The notes: a model not told the origin generated them from the letters alone. DNA of 64,000 bases from Thiomonas delicata (GCF_900088825.1 NZ_LT592171.1:274009-338008); one strand, 5' to 3'. Shown: positions 1-9,256, numbered from the stretch's first letter. Translations and numbers: made by a program.

Positions 1-299
1 TCCGCCAGGAGTTCACGCGAGGGCCCCTGTCCCGGCTCATGGCGCTGGCGGCTTTGCCCGTGCTCAGGCGCTTTCGCCGCCGCGTGGATCACCGTCGCTA
101 CAACGGCGCTGCGCTGCTGGGTTTGCGCGGCCTGGTGTTCAAAAGCCATGGTTCGGCCGATGCCTTCGCGTTCCAGCAAGCGATGGAACGCGCGCATGAG
201 GCTGCGGAGGGGCGGGTCGTCCAGGAAATCGAGCGCATTCTGGCGGCGCTGCATACGCACCGCCCACGGCCTTCGTCGCAGCAGTCGATGGCAGGTTGA
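1..299 (+). CDS. plsX: phosphate acyltransferase PlsX, C-terminal part (cut by window start)
   Basis: The reading frame is open from base 3 and ends with TGA at 297-299. Only about the last 98 residues are present. They match the conserved PlsX C-terminus: a basic stretch followed by [13 protein letters not shown] and then KSHGSAD. PlsX makes acyl-phosphate from acyl-ACP for phosphatidic acid synthesis at the inner membrane. The identification is supported by fabH, which follows 89 bases downstream on the same strand, the usual plsX-fabH order in proteobacteria. The catalytic N-terminal part lies outside the window. Confidence 0.88.
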   Translation, partial: RQEFTRGPLSRLMALAALPVLRRFRRRVDHRRYNGAALLGLRGLVFKSHGSADAFAFQQAMERAHEAAEGRVVQEIERILAALHTHRPRPSSQQSMAG

Positions 300-388
300 T
301 ACTGGCCGTCACCATAGAAACGGAACGCTCGGCTTGGTCCGCTGCGCTCCCTACCTGATCTCGAGTTCATACCAACACAACCGATTTC

Positions 389-1366
389 ATGTCGCGCTAT
401 TCCCGCATCATCGGCACCGGCAGCCACCTTCCGTCCAACCGCGTCAGCAACGACCAACTCGCTCAGCAACTGGCGCGCGACGGCATCGAAACCAGTGATG
501 CTTGGATTGTCGAGCGCACGGGCATCCGCTTCCGCCATTTCGCCGACCCAGCCACATCCAGCGTCGATCTGGGTGAACAGGCGGCACGCCGGGCGATCGA
601 TGCCGCCGGGCTTTCTCCGCAGGATATCGATCTGATCATCGTCGCCACATCGACCCCGGACATGATCTTCCCGTCCAATGCGGCCCTCATTCAGGGCCGG
701 CTTGGCGCGGTTGGCGGCGCGGCGTTCGACGTGCAGGCCGTGTGCGCCGGATTTGTTTACGCACTGACCGTGGCTGACCAGTTCGTGCGCTGCGGCATGG
801 CGCGCAATGCGCTGGTGATCGGGACTGAGGTGTTCTCGCGGATCCTCGATTTCAAGGACCGCGCCACCTGCGTCCTATTCGGTGACGGCGCCGGGGCCGT
901 GGTGTTGTCGGCAAGCGAAGAGCCGGGGCTTCTGGCCTCGGCCCTGCATGCCGACGGCCGCCAAGCGGGCATCCTTTGCACGCCCGGTCGTGTGGCGGGG
1001 GGGGAAGTCAGCGGTCATCCCTATCTCAAGATGGATGGTCAGGCCGTGTTCAAACAGGCCGTGCAGGTGCTTGAGCAGGTGGCGCGCGAGGTGCTGGACA
1101 AGGCCGGTCGCAAGCCCGAGGATGTCGACTGGATGGTGCCGCATCAGGCCAATATCCGCATCATGCTGCACACGGCGAAGAAGCTCGGCCTGCCCGCCGA
1201 CAAGGTCGTGCAGACGGTGGATCAGCATGGCAACACTTCGGCGGCATCCATTCCGCTGGCGCTCGACGTCGCTGTTCGCTCCGGGCAAATTCGCCGTGGC
1301 GATACCGTGCTCATCGAGGCCGTCGGCGGCGGGCTGACATGGGGGGCGGCATTGCTCGAATATTGA
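389..1366 (+). CDS. fabH: beta-ketoacyl-ACP synthase III
   Basis: This 325-residue protein has the normal FabH length. The Cys-His-Asn triad is visible: C119 in AVCAGF, H252 in PHQANIRI and N282 in HGNTSAAS. FabH condenses acetyl-CoA with malonyl-ACP to start fatty-acid chains in the cytosol. The start [15 protein letters not shown] places the conserved N-terminal strand at the right distance. It is the first complete gene of a plsX-fabH-fabD-fabG-acpP-fabF series on the plus strand, so co-transcription is likely. Nothing unusual is seen in the protein. Confidence 0.97.
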   Translation: MSRYSRIIGTGSHLPSNRVSNDQLAQQLARDGIETSDAWIVERTGIRFRHFADPATSSVDLGEQAARRAIDAAGLSPQDIDLIIVATSTPDMIFPSNAALIQGRLGAVGGAAFDVQAVCAGFVYALTVADQFVRCGMARNALVIGTEVFSRILDFKDRATCVLFGDGAGAVVLSASEEPGLLASALHADGRQAGILCTPGRVAGGEVSGHPYLKMDGQAVFKQAVQVLEQVAREVLDKAGRKPEDVDWMVPHQANIRIMLHTAKKLGLPADKVVQTVDQHGNTSAASIPLALDVAVRSGQIRRGDTVLIEAVGGGLTWGAALLEY

Positions 1367-1452
1367 GTTCGCCCCAGGAGTCTTCTTTGCCCTCCAAGGC
1401 ATGGTTCGCTTGAGCGGATTTTTCTCTGACCCGACACGAGTCCTTTTTTTCG

Positions 1453-2391
1453 ATGAAAACGTTCGCCTTTGTTTTTCCCGGCCAGGGGTCCCAGTCCGTT
1501 GGCATGTTGGATGCCGCCGGCGAACATCCTGCCGTGCGCCAGACGCTGCAGGAAGCCAGCGACGTCTTGCATCAGGACATGGCCAAGCTCATTGCCCAGG
1601 GCCCGGCGGAGTCACTCAACCTCACCGCCAACACCCAGCCCGTGATGCTGACCGCGGGCGTGGCCCTGTGGCGTCTGTGGCTGGATGAGGGTGGGGGCAA
1701 GCCGCAGTGCATGGCCGGGCACAGCCTGGGTGAATACACGGCGCTCGTGGCGGCCGGGGCCATCGATTTCGCGGAGGCCTTGCCCCTCGTGTGCTTCCGT
1801 GCCCAGGTCATGCAGGAGGCGGTCGCTGCCGGCCGCGGCGGAATGGCCGCCATACTCGGCCTGGACGATGCCCTTGTGCGCGAGATCTGCGCCGAGGCCA
1901 GCGCGCAAAGCCGTGAAGTCGTCGAGGCCGTCAATTTCAACGCTCCGGGGCAAGTCGTGATCGCCGGCACCAAGACGGCTGTCGAGCTGGCCTGTGAACT
2001 GCTCAAGGCGCGTGGCGCCAAGCGCGCGCTGCTGCTCCCCGTGTCGGCGCCGTTTCATAGCAGCCTGCTCAAGCCCGCGGCTGAGCGGCTCGCGCAATAT
2101 CTGCGGCAAGTCCCGGTCCGCAGCCCAGAGATCCCGGTGCTGCACAACGTGGATGTGTCGACCCATGCGCAGCCCCAGGAGATCCGCGCTGCGCTGGCCG
2201 CGCAGGCCAGTGGTGCGGTGCGCTGGGTGGAAACGGTACAGGCACTCGCGCATGCCGGGTGCACCGATCTTGTGGAGTGTGGGCCGGGCCGGGTTCTGGC
2301 TGGCCTGACACGGCGCATTGTTCCGGGGCTCGGCAGCCACGCACTGGTCGACGTCGCGAGTGCCCACACCATCAAGGAGGCTTTGGCATGA
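1453..2391 (+). CDS. fabD: malonyl-CoA:ACP transacylase
   Basis: The protein has 312 residues, typical for FabD. It opens with FVFPGQGSQSVGM, carries the nucleophile elbow GHSLGEY with S91, and has the later APFHSSL block that supplies the catalytic histidine. FabD moves malonyl groups from CoA to the acyl carrier protein. Its stop codon overlaps the fabG start as ATGA (2388-2391), so the two are probably translationally coupled. It lies 86 bases after fabH within the same fatty-acid operon. Confidence 0.97.
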   Translation: MKTFAFVFPGQGSQSVGMLDAAGEHPAVRQTLQEASDVLHQDMAKLIAQGPAESLNLTANTQPVMLTAGVALWRLWLDEGGGKPQCMAGHSLGEYTALVAAGAIDFAEALPLVCFRAQVMQEAVAAGRGGMAAILGLDDALVREICAEASAQSREVVEAVNFNAPGQVVIAGTKTAVELACELLKARGAKRALLLPVSAPFHSSLLKPAAERLAQYLRQVPVRSPEIPVLHNVDVSTHAQPQEIRAALAAQASGAVRWVETVQALAHAGCTDLVECGPGRVLAGLTRRIVPGLGSHALVDVASAHTIKEALA

Positions 2392-3146
2392 ATACTTCCT
2401 CAACGTCCTCAACGCCTCTCGCGGGGCAGGTCGCACTGGTGACCGGGGCCACGCGCGGCATCGGCCAGGCTATTGCCGCCGAACTTCAGGCACAGGGGGC
2501 CTATGTCGTCGGGACGGCCACGAGCGAAAGCGGAGCCCAGCGCATTGGCGAGGCCTTGGGGGCGGGCGGCGAGGGCGTGGTGCTCGACGTCACCCATGCC
2601 CCGTCCAGCGACGCGCTGATCGAACGCATCGTGCGCGAGAAGGGCGGTTTGCACATTCTGGTCAATAATGCCGGCATAACCCGGGACATGCTGTCGATGC
2701 GCATGAAGGATGAGGACTGGGCTGCAGTGATCGACACCAATCTGAGCGCTGTGTTTCGCCTTTCGCGCGCTGCGATCCGGCCCATGATGAAGCAACGCGC
2801 GGGACGCATCATCAACATCACGTCGGTGGTGGGGGCGTCGGGAAACCCGGGGCAGGCGAACTATGCTGCATCCAAGGCCGGCGTGGCCGGCATGACGCGT
2901 GCATTGGCGCAGGAACTGGGGAGTCGCAACATCACGGTGAATTGCATCGCCCCCGGATTCATCGACACCGACATGACGCGAGCGCTCGGCGAGGCCGCGT
3001 CGCAGTCGTTGCTGGCCCGCATTCCTCTGGGCAGGCTCGGCAGCCCGGAGGACATCGCCCACGCGGTCGGTTTTCTCGCCAGTCCCGGCGCTGGATACAT
3101 CACCGGCGTGGAATTGCATGTGAACGGCGGCATGTACATGACCTAA
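2388..3146 (+). CDS. fabG: 3-oxoacyl-ACP reductase
   Basis: I start this gene at the ATG of the ATGA overlap with fabD, giving 252 residues. The frame is open further upstream, but that would run into fabD. It is a short-chain dehydrogenase with the NADPH-binding TGATRGIG motif, LVNNAGITRD, and the catalytic triad S146, Y159 and K163 (YAASK). FabG reduces 3-ketoacyl-ACP in each elongation cycle. The C-terminus GYITGVELHVNGGMYM is the usual FabG ending. A serine/threonine-rich extension of about 10 residues precedes the Rossmann fold. Confidence 0.97.
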   Translation: MNTSSTSSTPLAGQVALVTGATRGIGQAIAAELQAQGAYVVGTATSESGAQRIGEALGAGGEGVVLDVTHAPSSDALIERIVREKGGLHILVNNAGITRDMLSMRMKDEDWAAVIDTNLSAVFRLSRAAIRPMMKQRAGRIINITSVVGASGNPGQANYAASKAGVAGMTRALAQELGSRNITVNCIAPGFIDTDMTRALGEAASQSLLARIPLGRLGSPEDIAHAVGFLASPGAGYITGVELHVNGGMYMT

Positions 3147-3171
3147 CCCCCCGGATTGTCCGTATCCGGAT

Positions 3172-3180
3172 TGCTAGAAT
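3172..3180 (+). promoter_or_regulatory. possible extended -10 promoter for acpP
   Basis: TGCTAGAAT matches an extended -10 element (TG-N-TATAAT-like) 27 bases before the acpP start. No good -35 hexamer is seen at the usual spacing. An inverted repeat CCGGAT/ATCCGG (3151-3156 and 3164-3169) lies just upstream and could be an operator. A strong Shine-Dalgarno, TGGAGA, precedes the acpP ATG by about 8 bases. A separate promoter would fit the high expression usual for acpP. Confidence 0.35.
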
Positions 3181-3207
3181 TCGAGTGCTTTTTTTCTGGA
3201 GAATTAC

Positions 3208-3447
3208 ATGAGTGATATCGAGCAGCGCGTCAAAAAAATTATTGCTGAACAACTGGGGGTGGCCGAAGATCAAGTCACGAATGAGAAATCCTTCGTCAAC
3301 GATCTTGGCGCTGACTCCCTGGATACCGTCGAACTGGTGATGGCGCTCGAGGATGAGTTCGGCATCGAAATTCCCGACGAAGACGCCGAGAAGATCACGA
3401 CGGTCCAGCTTGCCGTGGATTACGCCAAGCAACACCACAAAGCCTGA
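3208..3447 (+). CDS. acpP: acyl carrier protein
   Basis: This 79-residue acidic protein is a standard ACP. The phosphopantetheine attachment serine is S37 in [12 protein letters not shown]. It carries growing acyl chains for FabD, FabH, FabF, FabG and PlsX, all encoded alongside. The ATG has a good Shine-Dalgarno (GGAGA, spacing about 8). The enzyme that adds the prosthetic group, AcpS, is also encoded in this window at 16020-16427. Confidence 0.99.
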   Translation: MSDIEQRVKKIIAEQLGVAEDQVTNEKSFVNDLGADSLDTVELVMALEDEFGIEIPDEDAEKITTVQLAVDYAKQHHKA

Positions 3448-3590
3448 GCCTTTGTCCTGGCTTTGCAATCTCGAAAATCTGCGAGCCACGCGTCCATCAG
3501 GTCGTCGCGTCGCCGTCTGAGCTCCGGCCAGGCTGCGGCATACCGATGTCGTTTCAGCATGTTCCCCTCGGCCTTACGTCCCCGTTTCCT

Positions 3591-4826
3591 ATGAGTCTTC
3601 GCCGTCGAATCGCCATCACCGGCCTGGGTGCCATCTCTCCCGTTGGCAACTCGGTCGAGGTGGCCTGGAGCAACCTGGTCGCCGGCAAATCAGGCATCGG
3701 ACGCATCACCAAGTTCGATGCCTCGACCTTTACCGCGCAGATCGCCGGGGAGGTGCGCGACTTTGACATCGGTGAATACATACCGATCAAGGAAGCTCGC
3801 CATATGGATACATTCATCCATTACGGCATGGCCGCTTCGATCCAAGCGGTGCGCGACAGCGGCCTGGCTGAGGCTGGCATGGATCCCGAGCGCATCGGTG
3901 TCATGGTGGGCTCGGGTATCGGCGGCTTGCCGATGATCGAAGAGACCTACCAGGATTTCATGGATCGCGGCGCGCGGCGCATTTCGCCGTTTTTCGTGCC
4001 GGCGTCGATCATCAACATGATTTCGGGTCACTTGTCCATCAAGTATGGCTTCAAGGGGCCGAACCTTTCCGTCGTCACGGCCTGTACCACGGGCCTGCAC
4101 GCCATCGGCCTTGCCGCACGCTTGATCGAGGGTGGGGATGCGGACGCCATGGTCGCGGGCGGTGCCGAGGCGACGGTCTGCCCGTTGGGTGTCGGCGGTT
4201 TCGCTTCCGCGCGCGCGCTGTCTACCCGCAACGACGACCCGGCTTGCGCAAGCCGGCCCTGGGACAAGGACCGCGATGGTTTCGTGCTGGGCGAGGGCGC
4301 CGGAATCATGGTGCTGGAGGCGTGGGACCATGCGGTCAAGCGCGGCGCCAAGATTTATGCCGAACTCGTCGGTTTCGGCATGAGCGGCGATGCCCACCAT
4401 ATCACGGCACCCAATGTCGATGGGCCGCGCCTGTGCATGCTGGCTGCGCTGCGCAATGCCGGGATCGCGCCTGACCAGGTGCAGTACCTCAACGCCCATG
4501 GCACGTCGACCCCGTTGGGCGACAAGAACGAGACCGACGCCATCAAGGCGGCTTTCGGCGACCATGCGCACAAGCTCGTGGTCAACTCGACCAAGTCCAT
4601 GACTGGTCACTTGCTGGGCGGAGCCGGAGGGCTCGAGTCGGTGTTTACCGTGCTTGCCCTTCATCACCAGATCTCCCCTCCGACGATCAATCTGCAGACA
4701 CCCGATCCGGAATGCGATCTGGACTATTGCGCCAACACGGCGCGCGATCTTCCCATCGAATACGCGTTGAAGAATAATTTCGGATTCGGCGGCACCAACG
4801 GTTCGCTGGTGTTCCGCCGCGTCTGA
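3591..4826 (+). CDS. fabF: beta-ketoacyl-ACP synthase II
   Basis: FabF elongates acyl-ACP by condensation with malonyl-ACP. From the ATG at 3591 the product has 411 residues, the family norm, and begins MSLRRRIAITGLGAISPVG. An in-frame ATG at 3546 would add 15 residues; neither start has a convincing Shine-Dalgarno. Catalytic residues are C165 (VVTACTTG), H303 (NAHGTSTPLGD) and H340 (TGHLLGGAGG). The gene lies 143 bases after acpP, and that gap shows no recognisable terminator. It closes the fatty-acid block. Confidence 0.96.
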   Translation: MSLRRRIAITGLGAISPVGNSVEVAWSNLVAGKSGIGRITKFDASTFTAQIAGEVRDFDIGEYIPIKEARHMDTFIHYGMAASIQAVRDSGLAEAGMDPERIGVMVGSGIGGLPMIEETYQDFMDRGARRISPFFVPASIINMISGHLSIKYGFKGPNLSVVTACTTGLHAIGLAARLIEGGDADAMVAGGAEATVCPLGVGGFASARALSTRNDDPACASRPWDKDRDGFVLGEGAGIMVLEAWDHAVKRGAKIYAELVGFGMSGDAHHITAPNVDGPRLCMLAALRNAGIAPDQVQYLNAHGTSTPLGDKNETDAIKAAFGDHAHKLVVNSTKSMTGHLLGGAGGLESVFTVLALHHQISPPTINLQTPDPECDLDYCANTARDLPIEYALKNNFGFGGTNGSLVFRRV

Positions 4827-4845
4827 AGCTTTCCACATCAGTGTC

Positions 4846-5259
4846 ATGAAGGCGATTGCGCAATTCCAACTGCATGTCGACCGTTTCGCGCGCTGGCATG
4901 CGCTGCTGGCGGGCTTCGACGTGGCCGTTGCGCTTGCCGCCGCATGGAACGTGTGGCAATGGCGTGGGCAAGACGAGGCGGCCGTGATGGGCGGCTTGTC
5001 CTTGGCGGTCTTTTTGCTGGTGTTGGCCGCCCAGTACCCCTATTGGAGAATCCGCGCTTTCACGCTCATCCACAGCGCAGCGGGCTGGAAGGTTCTGCAG
5101 GGTCAGCAACAGCAGGACCTTGTCGAGGTCCGTGGCTTAACCCTTCCTGGGCAGCTCGTGGTGCTCGCACTGAGCACCAAAGGCCGACTCGTGCTCCCGG
5201 TCTCCTCCGATATTTCCCCGACCGCCTGGAGAGAGTTACGGACTCGCCTGGCGCTGTGA
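4846..5259 (+). CDS. small membrane protein, YgfX/CptA-like
   Basis: This 137-residue protein has two hydrophobic segments close together (about residues 20-38 and 47-63), followed by a soluble C-terminal part. The tail, LVVLALSTKGRLVLPVSSD then a WRELRTRLAL end, resembles the YgfX family (Pfam Cpta_toxin), whose E. coli member is an inner membrane protein. The assignment rests on topology and tail pattern only. It sits 19 bases after fabF and overlaps rpoE by four bases (GTGA, 5256-5259), so it is probably co-translated with the sigma factor. A role in envelope stress control is only inference from position. Confidence 0.55.
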   Translation: MKAIAQFQLHVDRFARWHALLAGFDVAVALAAAWNVWQWRGQDEAAVMGGLSLAVFLLVLAAQYPYWRIRAFTLIHSAAGWKVLQGQQQQDLVEVRGLTLPGQLVVLALSTKGRLVLPVSSDISPTAWRELRTRLAL

Positions 5260-5867
5260 CAGCCCACGTGGAGCCGACGTCGGATCAGCTGCTGGTCCTG
5301 AGGGTTCAGTCCGGGGACCAGAAGGCTTTCGAGTTGCTGGTCGCGAAGTATCAGCGCCGTATCTTCAGGCTGATTTCCCGCTTTGTTCGGGATGCGGCCC
5401 TCGCCGAAGACGTCGCGCAGGAAACCTTCCTGCGCGCCTATCGCGCCATCGGCCAATTCCGCGGCGATAGCCAGTTCTACACCTGGCTCTACCGCATTGC
5501 GGTGAATACCGCCAAAAAATCGCTTTCCGATAGCGCACGCGATCCCGTCATTCGCGAATCGTCGACCATTTCCGAGGATGGGGAAACTTTTGTTTCAGGT
5601 GAGCAACTAACGGACATGGAAACACCGGAGGCTGTTTTGGCCAGCCGGGAGATTGCAAGAACCGTGAATGCCGCGATGGAGGCCTTGCCTGAGGACTTGC
5701 GCACCGCGATCGCTTTGCGCGAAATCGAGGGGATGAGCTATGAGGACATCGCCCAGGCGATGAATTGCCCTGTTGGAACGGTGCGTTCACGCATTTTCAG
5801 GGCGCGCGAAGCGATTGCCCGGCAACTACGCCCTTTGTTGGGCACCAAGTCGGGCGAGCGCTGGTGA
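5256..5867 (+). CDS. rpoE: RNA polymerase sigma factor RpoE (ECF family)
   Basis: I start at GTG 5256, which forms a GTGA overlap with the preceding stop and gives 203 residues; a second GTG at 5268 is also possible. Region 2 contains EDVAQETFLRAYRAIGQFRG and YTWLYRIAVNTAKK, and region 4 contains the helix-turn-helix around MSYEDIAQAMNCPVGTVRSR. It directs transcription of envelope-stress genes. It is followed by rseA, rseB and a DegP-type protease, the usual rpoE-mucABD-like module, so it is very likely held by RseA at the inner membrane. Confidence 0.95.
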   Translation: MTAHVEPTSDQLLVLRVQSGDQKAFELLVAKYQRRIFRLISRFVRDAALAEDVAQETFLRAYRAIGQFRGDSQFYTWLYRIAVNTAKKSLSDSARDPVIRESSTISEDGETFVSGEQLTDMETPEAVLASREIARTVNAAMEALPEDLRTAIALREIEGMSYEDIAQAMNCPVGTVRSRIFRAREAIARQLRPLLGTKSGERW

Positions 5868-5894
5868 AGCAGTGGCCACTGTTGGAGAGGTGTG

Positions 5895-6554
5895 ATGGAG
5901 CAATCGGACATGAATGAGCTCACGATGCCGGCGCGAATTTCCGCGCTGATGGATGGCGAGCCAGAGACCGCTGGAGTGGTGCCGAGTTCGGTTGCTGCCG
6001 ACGTCGCCTTGCGTGAGTTGTCTAACGATGCGTCGGCGCGTGAAATCTGGCTTCAGTACCATCAAATCGGCGATTTGCTGAGATCGTCCGAGTTGACACC
6101 GCTGCCGGGAGAGCGCCAGTTCCTGCAGCGCTTTTCCGAGCGGCTCAGCCTTGAAGCCGTGCAACTGGCTCCAGTCGCGCTACGGGCCGAGTCGGCTGCC
6201 AAGCCGCCGCGGTCGCGCTGGAGTGTCGCGAGTTTGACGGCGGCAAGTGTCGCCGCCATCGCGCTCGTGAGCTTCTCAACCTTGCCGTCTCGGCATGCGC
6301 TGGACGGCACGGCATCATTCTCAGCGCAGCTGCCGCAAGGTGTCTTGACGAGCCCGGCGGCGCCGCAGCGCGTGGCCCAGAACCTGACGTCTGCCGCGTC
6401 GGCGCAGATGACGGGCGCCGCGAGTGCTGGTGGTCAGGCTGTCGGAGCTTGGAGCCAATACTTGATGGCGCATCAGCAATTGGCAGGCGGTGTGCTGCCG
6501 TATACCCCTGCCGACATTCATGAAGCTGATCTCCGTGTCGCCGCTTCGCGTTAA
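5895..6554 (+). CDS. rseA: anti-sigma factor RseA (MucA-like)
   Basis: The product has 219 residues from ATG 5895, preceded by GGAGAGG at a spacing of 4; a GTG three bases earlier is too close to that site. The N-terminal part, ARISALMDGE and later REIWLQYHQIGDLLR, is the RseA/MucA cytoplasmic sigma-binding domain. One membrane segment lies at about residues 110-130, followed by a periplasmic alanine/serine-rich domain. It sequesters RpoE until cleaved by regulated proteolysis. It lies 27 bases after rpoE and its end overlaps rseB by 35 bases. Confidence 0.93.
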   Translation: MEQSDMNELTMPARISALMDGEPETAGVVPSSVAADVALRELSNDASAREIWLQYHQIGDLLRSSELTPLPGERQFLQRFSERLSLEAVQLAPVALRAESAAKPPRSRWSVASLTAASVAAIALVSFSTLPSRHALDGTASFSAQLPQGVLTSPAAPQRVAQNLTSAASAQMTGAASAGGQAVGAWSQYLMAHQQLAGGVLPYTPADIHEADLRVAASR

Positions 6555-7593
6555 TCGACGGCCGCGTGTCTTGCGCAGCGGCATCCATCTCGCGGTCTTG
6601 TTCAGCCTGCTATGCCTGCTCCCGGGCCCGAGTTGGGCCGGGGATGCCGTGGTCACGGCTTCCCAAGCCGGCGCCGGGGCGCCTGTGCCGACCGGCGCGG
6701 ATTTGCAGGACTGGCTCCAGCGCATCAGCCGAGCGGCAAAAGAGCGTAGCTACAGCGGCACCTTCGTCGTGCAGTCGGGGGGGCGCATCGTCACCTCGAC
6801 CATCGACCACTATGTGGAGCCGGGCAGCATGCTTGAGCGCGTGGAGACCCTGGATGGGGAGCGCCGGATTATGGTCTGCCACAACGATCAGACACGCACC
6901 ATCCTGCCTGATGCGCGTCTGATCGTGGTCGAGGATCTTCATGCCGATTTCAGTTTTCCGCGCATGCTCAAGGCGCCGCATGCGGACGTCTCCGCCTTCT
7001 ACACGATGAAACGGGAGGGGCATGAACGCTGCGCCGGCTATGTTTGTGACATCACGCGCATCAAGCCGAACGATGATTTGCGCTATGGCTATCGGCTCTG
7101 GACCGAGCGAGGTTCCGGTTTGCTGGTCAAGGCGCAGACCCTGGATGCTCAGGGCAAGGTGCTCGATCAAGTCGCGTTCACGCAATTGAACCTGAACCCC
7201 AAGCCGAGGCCGAACCTGGTGACGCAGGCATTGCAAGGCACCGAGGGCTATCAGGTCGAGCACATGCGTGCCAGTCCCACCAGCGCCCGGGCGCAGGGAT
7301 GGACCTTGGCCAAGCCCGTTCCCGGTTTCGAGTCGGTCGGAACCTATCAGCGTCGGCTGGTTCTGCGCGGCAAGCCGGTCGAAGTGACGCAATGGCTGTT
7401 CAGCGATGGGCTTGCATCGGTTTCGCTGTTTGCTGGGCCAACGACTGATTCACAACGCCAGGGGGCAAGCCTGCACATGGGCGACACCAATGCCTTGCTG
7501 GATCGCAAGGGGAGCTGGTCGGTCATTGTGGTGGGCGCGGTGCCCGACAAAACCCTTCATCTCTTTGCCGATTCGCTGACCAGGCTTCATTGA
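6520..7593 (+). CDS. rseB: sigma-E factor regulatory protein RseB (MucB-like)
   Basis: From ATG 6520 the protein has 357 residues with a long signal peptide ending near PSWA-GD. The mature part matches MucB/RseB: SYSGTFVVQSGG near the start, a lipoprotein-carrier-like N-terminal domain and a smaller C-terminal domain with GYQVEHMRAS and AKPVPGFE. RseB binds the periplasmic part of RseA and protects it from DegS cleavage. The gene begins inside the 3' end of rseA (35-base overlap), suggesting coupled translation. An upstream in-frame start at 6490 would spoil the signal peptide. Confidence 0.92.
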   Translation: MKLISVSPLRVNRRPRVLRSGIHLAVLFSLLCLLPGPSWAGDAVVTASQAGAGAPVPTGADLQDWLQRISRAAKERSYSGTFVVQSGGRIVTSTIDHYVEPGSMLERVETLDGERRIMVCHNDQTRTILPDARLIVVEDLHADFSFPRMLKAPHADVSAFYTMKREGHERCAGYVCDITRIKPNDDLRYGYRLWTERGSGLLVKAQTLDAQGKVLDQVAFTQLNLNPKPRPNLVTQALQGTEGYQVEHMRASPTSARAQGWTLAKPVPGFESVGTYQRRLVLRGKPVEVTQWLFSDGLASVSLFAGPTTDSQRQGASLHMGDTNALLDRKGSWSVIVVGAVPDKTLHLFADSLTRLH

Positions 7594-7684
7594 GCCGCGG
7601 CTTCCTTCACAATACGTTGCATCCCGTTGCGTGGCTTATGCTGCGCACAGTCCTTTCGATCCGCCTATTGTGATGGAGTCTTTC

Positions 7685-9148
7685 GTGAACACACGTTTCG
7701 CAGCGTTGGCTTTGTGTCTCGGCCTGCTGACCTCGGCCTCTGTGCCGGCACTGGCCGCGCCAGTTGTTCCAGCGAGTTGTCCCGGCTCTTGCGGCCTGCC
7801 CGACTTCACCGGCCTGGTGGAGAAAGTTGGCCCTTCCGTGGTCAACATCCGTACCTACAGGAAGGTGGCGGTTGACCAGGGGCCGCAGATGGATGACCAG
7901 ACTCGGGAATTCCTGCGCCGATTCTTCGGTATTCCCGTGCCGCCTACGGCCCCCCCGGGAGGCGGCTCGGCGCCTAAGGGCGAGGACGAGGAAAAGCCGA
8001 CCGGCGTGGCGTCCGGGTTCATCCTGAGCCCCGACGGGTATGTGTTGACCAATGCGCATGTGGTGGATGGCGCGGACCAGATCGTAGTCACGTTGACCGA
8101 TAAGCGGGAATTCAAGGCCAAGCTGGTCGGTGCCGACAAGCGTACCGACGTGGCCGTGGTCAAGATCGAGGCCAAGAACCTTCCGGCCGTGACACTCGGG
8201 GATTCCAAAAAAATCAAGGTTGGCGAATGGGTGGTTGCCATTGGTTCGCCCTTTGGTTTGGAGAACACCGTGACGGCGGGCATCATCAGCGCCAAGGGGC
8301 GTGATACCGGCGACTACACCCCGTTCATCCAGACCGACGTGGCGGTGAATCCTGGCAACTCGGGAGGGCCGCTGATCAATATGCAGGGCCAGGTCATCGG
8401 CATCAACTCGCAGATCTACAGCCGCACGGGGGGGTTCATGGGGATTTCCTTCGCCATTCCCATCGACGAAGCCATCCGCGTTGCCGACCAGCTCAAGGCG
8501 ACCGGTTATGTGATCCGCGGCAAGATCGGCGTCGCCATCGACGGGGTCAGCCGCGAGCTGGCCGAATCCATCGGGCTGGGCAAACCCGTCGGTGCGCTGG
8601 TGCGCAGCGTGGAGACGGGCGGTGCCGCCGACAAGGCCGGCGTGCAGGCGGGGGACATCATCACCAAGTTCAACGGCAAGACCATCGAGCGCGCGACCGA
8701 TCTGCCTCGCATCGTGGGCGATGTGAAACCCGGCACGCGTGTCGCGATGCAGGTGTTCCGTCGCGGTTCGGAGCGCACCCTTCAAGTGACCGTGAGCGAA
8801 TGGGCCAAGGAGCAAAAGACCGTTGCCGAGAAGCCTGCCGCCCCGCCCAAGTCGGGTGCCGAGACAAGTCCCATCGGCCTGGCCGTGGTGGACTTGAGCG
8901 ACGCGCAGAAAAAGGAGTTGGGCGTGAAATCGGGCGTCCTCGTCGAAGCCCTGGAGCCGTTCGCCAGCCGAGATGGCTTGCAGGTCGGAGACGTGGTCAC
9001 AACCCTCAACAACACGGAAATCCTGAGTGCGAAGCAGTTCAAGGAACTCGCAGCGGGTTTGCCGCCCGGCAAGCCCGTGGCCCTGCTGGTGCATCGTGGA
9101 AACGCGGCGCAGTTCATCTTGGTCAGGCCGCATGCCATGGGAAAGTGA
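7685..9148 (+). CDS. periplasmic serine protease, DegP/MucD family
   Basis: I choose GTG 7685 as start (487 residues) because TGGAG at 7674-7678 lies six bases before it and a signal peptide (cut near ALA-AP) then begins at once; the ATG at 7673 is part of that ribosome site. The trypsin-like triad is H125 (NAHVVDG), D155 (RTDVAVV) and S226 (NPGNSGGPL). Two PDZ domains follow. It degrades misfolded envelope proteins and ends the rpoE module as mucD does in Pseudomonas. The mature N-terminus carries a CPGSC pair not usual in the family. Confidence 0.94.
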   Translation: MNTRFAALALCLGLLTSASVPALAAPVVPASCPGSCGLPDFTGLVEKVGPSVVNIRTYRKVAVDQGPQMDDQTREFLRRFFGIPVPPTAPPGGGSAPKGEDEEKPTGVASGFILSPDGYVLTNAHVVDGADQIVVTLTDKREFKAKLVGADKRTDVAVVKIEAKNLPAVTLGDSKKIKVGEWVVAIGSPFGLENTVTAGIISAKGRDTGDYTPFIQTDVAVNPGNSGGPLINMQGQVIGINSQIYSRTGGFMGISFAIPIDEAIRVADQLKATGYVIRGKIGVAIDGVSRELAESIGLGKPVGALVRSVETGGAADKAGVQAGDIITKFNGKTIERATDLPRIVGDVKPGTRVAMQVFRRGSERTLQVTVSEWAKEQKTVAEKPAAPPKSGAETSPIGLAVVDLSDAQKKELGVKSGVLVEALEPFASRDGLQVGDVVTTLNNTEILSAKQFKELAAGLPPGKPVALLVHRGNAAQFILVRPHAMGK

Positions 9149-9221
9149 CGTAAACCCGAGCGGCGGTGATTTTTTATGAATCAAGCCATTTTTTATGCAC
9201 GATTTCTCGTATTTTGTTTTA

Positions 9222-9251
9222 TTGAATCGAAAATTAATGAAATTATATTCT
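9222..9251 (+). promoter_or_regulatory. candidate sigma-70 promoter in an AT-rich patch
   Basis: TTGAAT (9222-9227) is followed by TATATT (9244-9249, spacer 16) or TATTCT (9246-9251, spacer 18). It lies in a patch of about 90 bases (9168-9260) that is almost all A and T, in sharp contrast to the neighbouring genes, and could include an UP-element. A transcript from here would begin near 9257, run towards lepA and first meet the terminator at 9347-9378. Confidence 0.5.
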
Positions 9252-9256
9252 AATTT

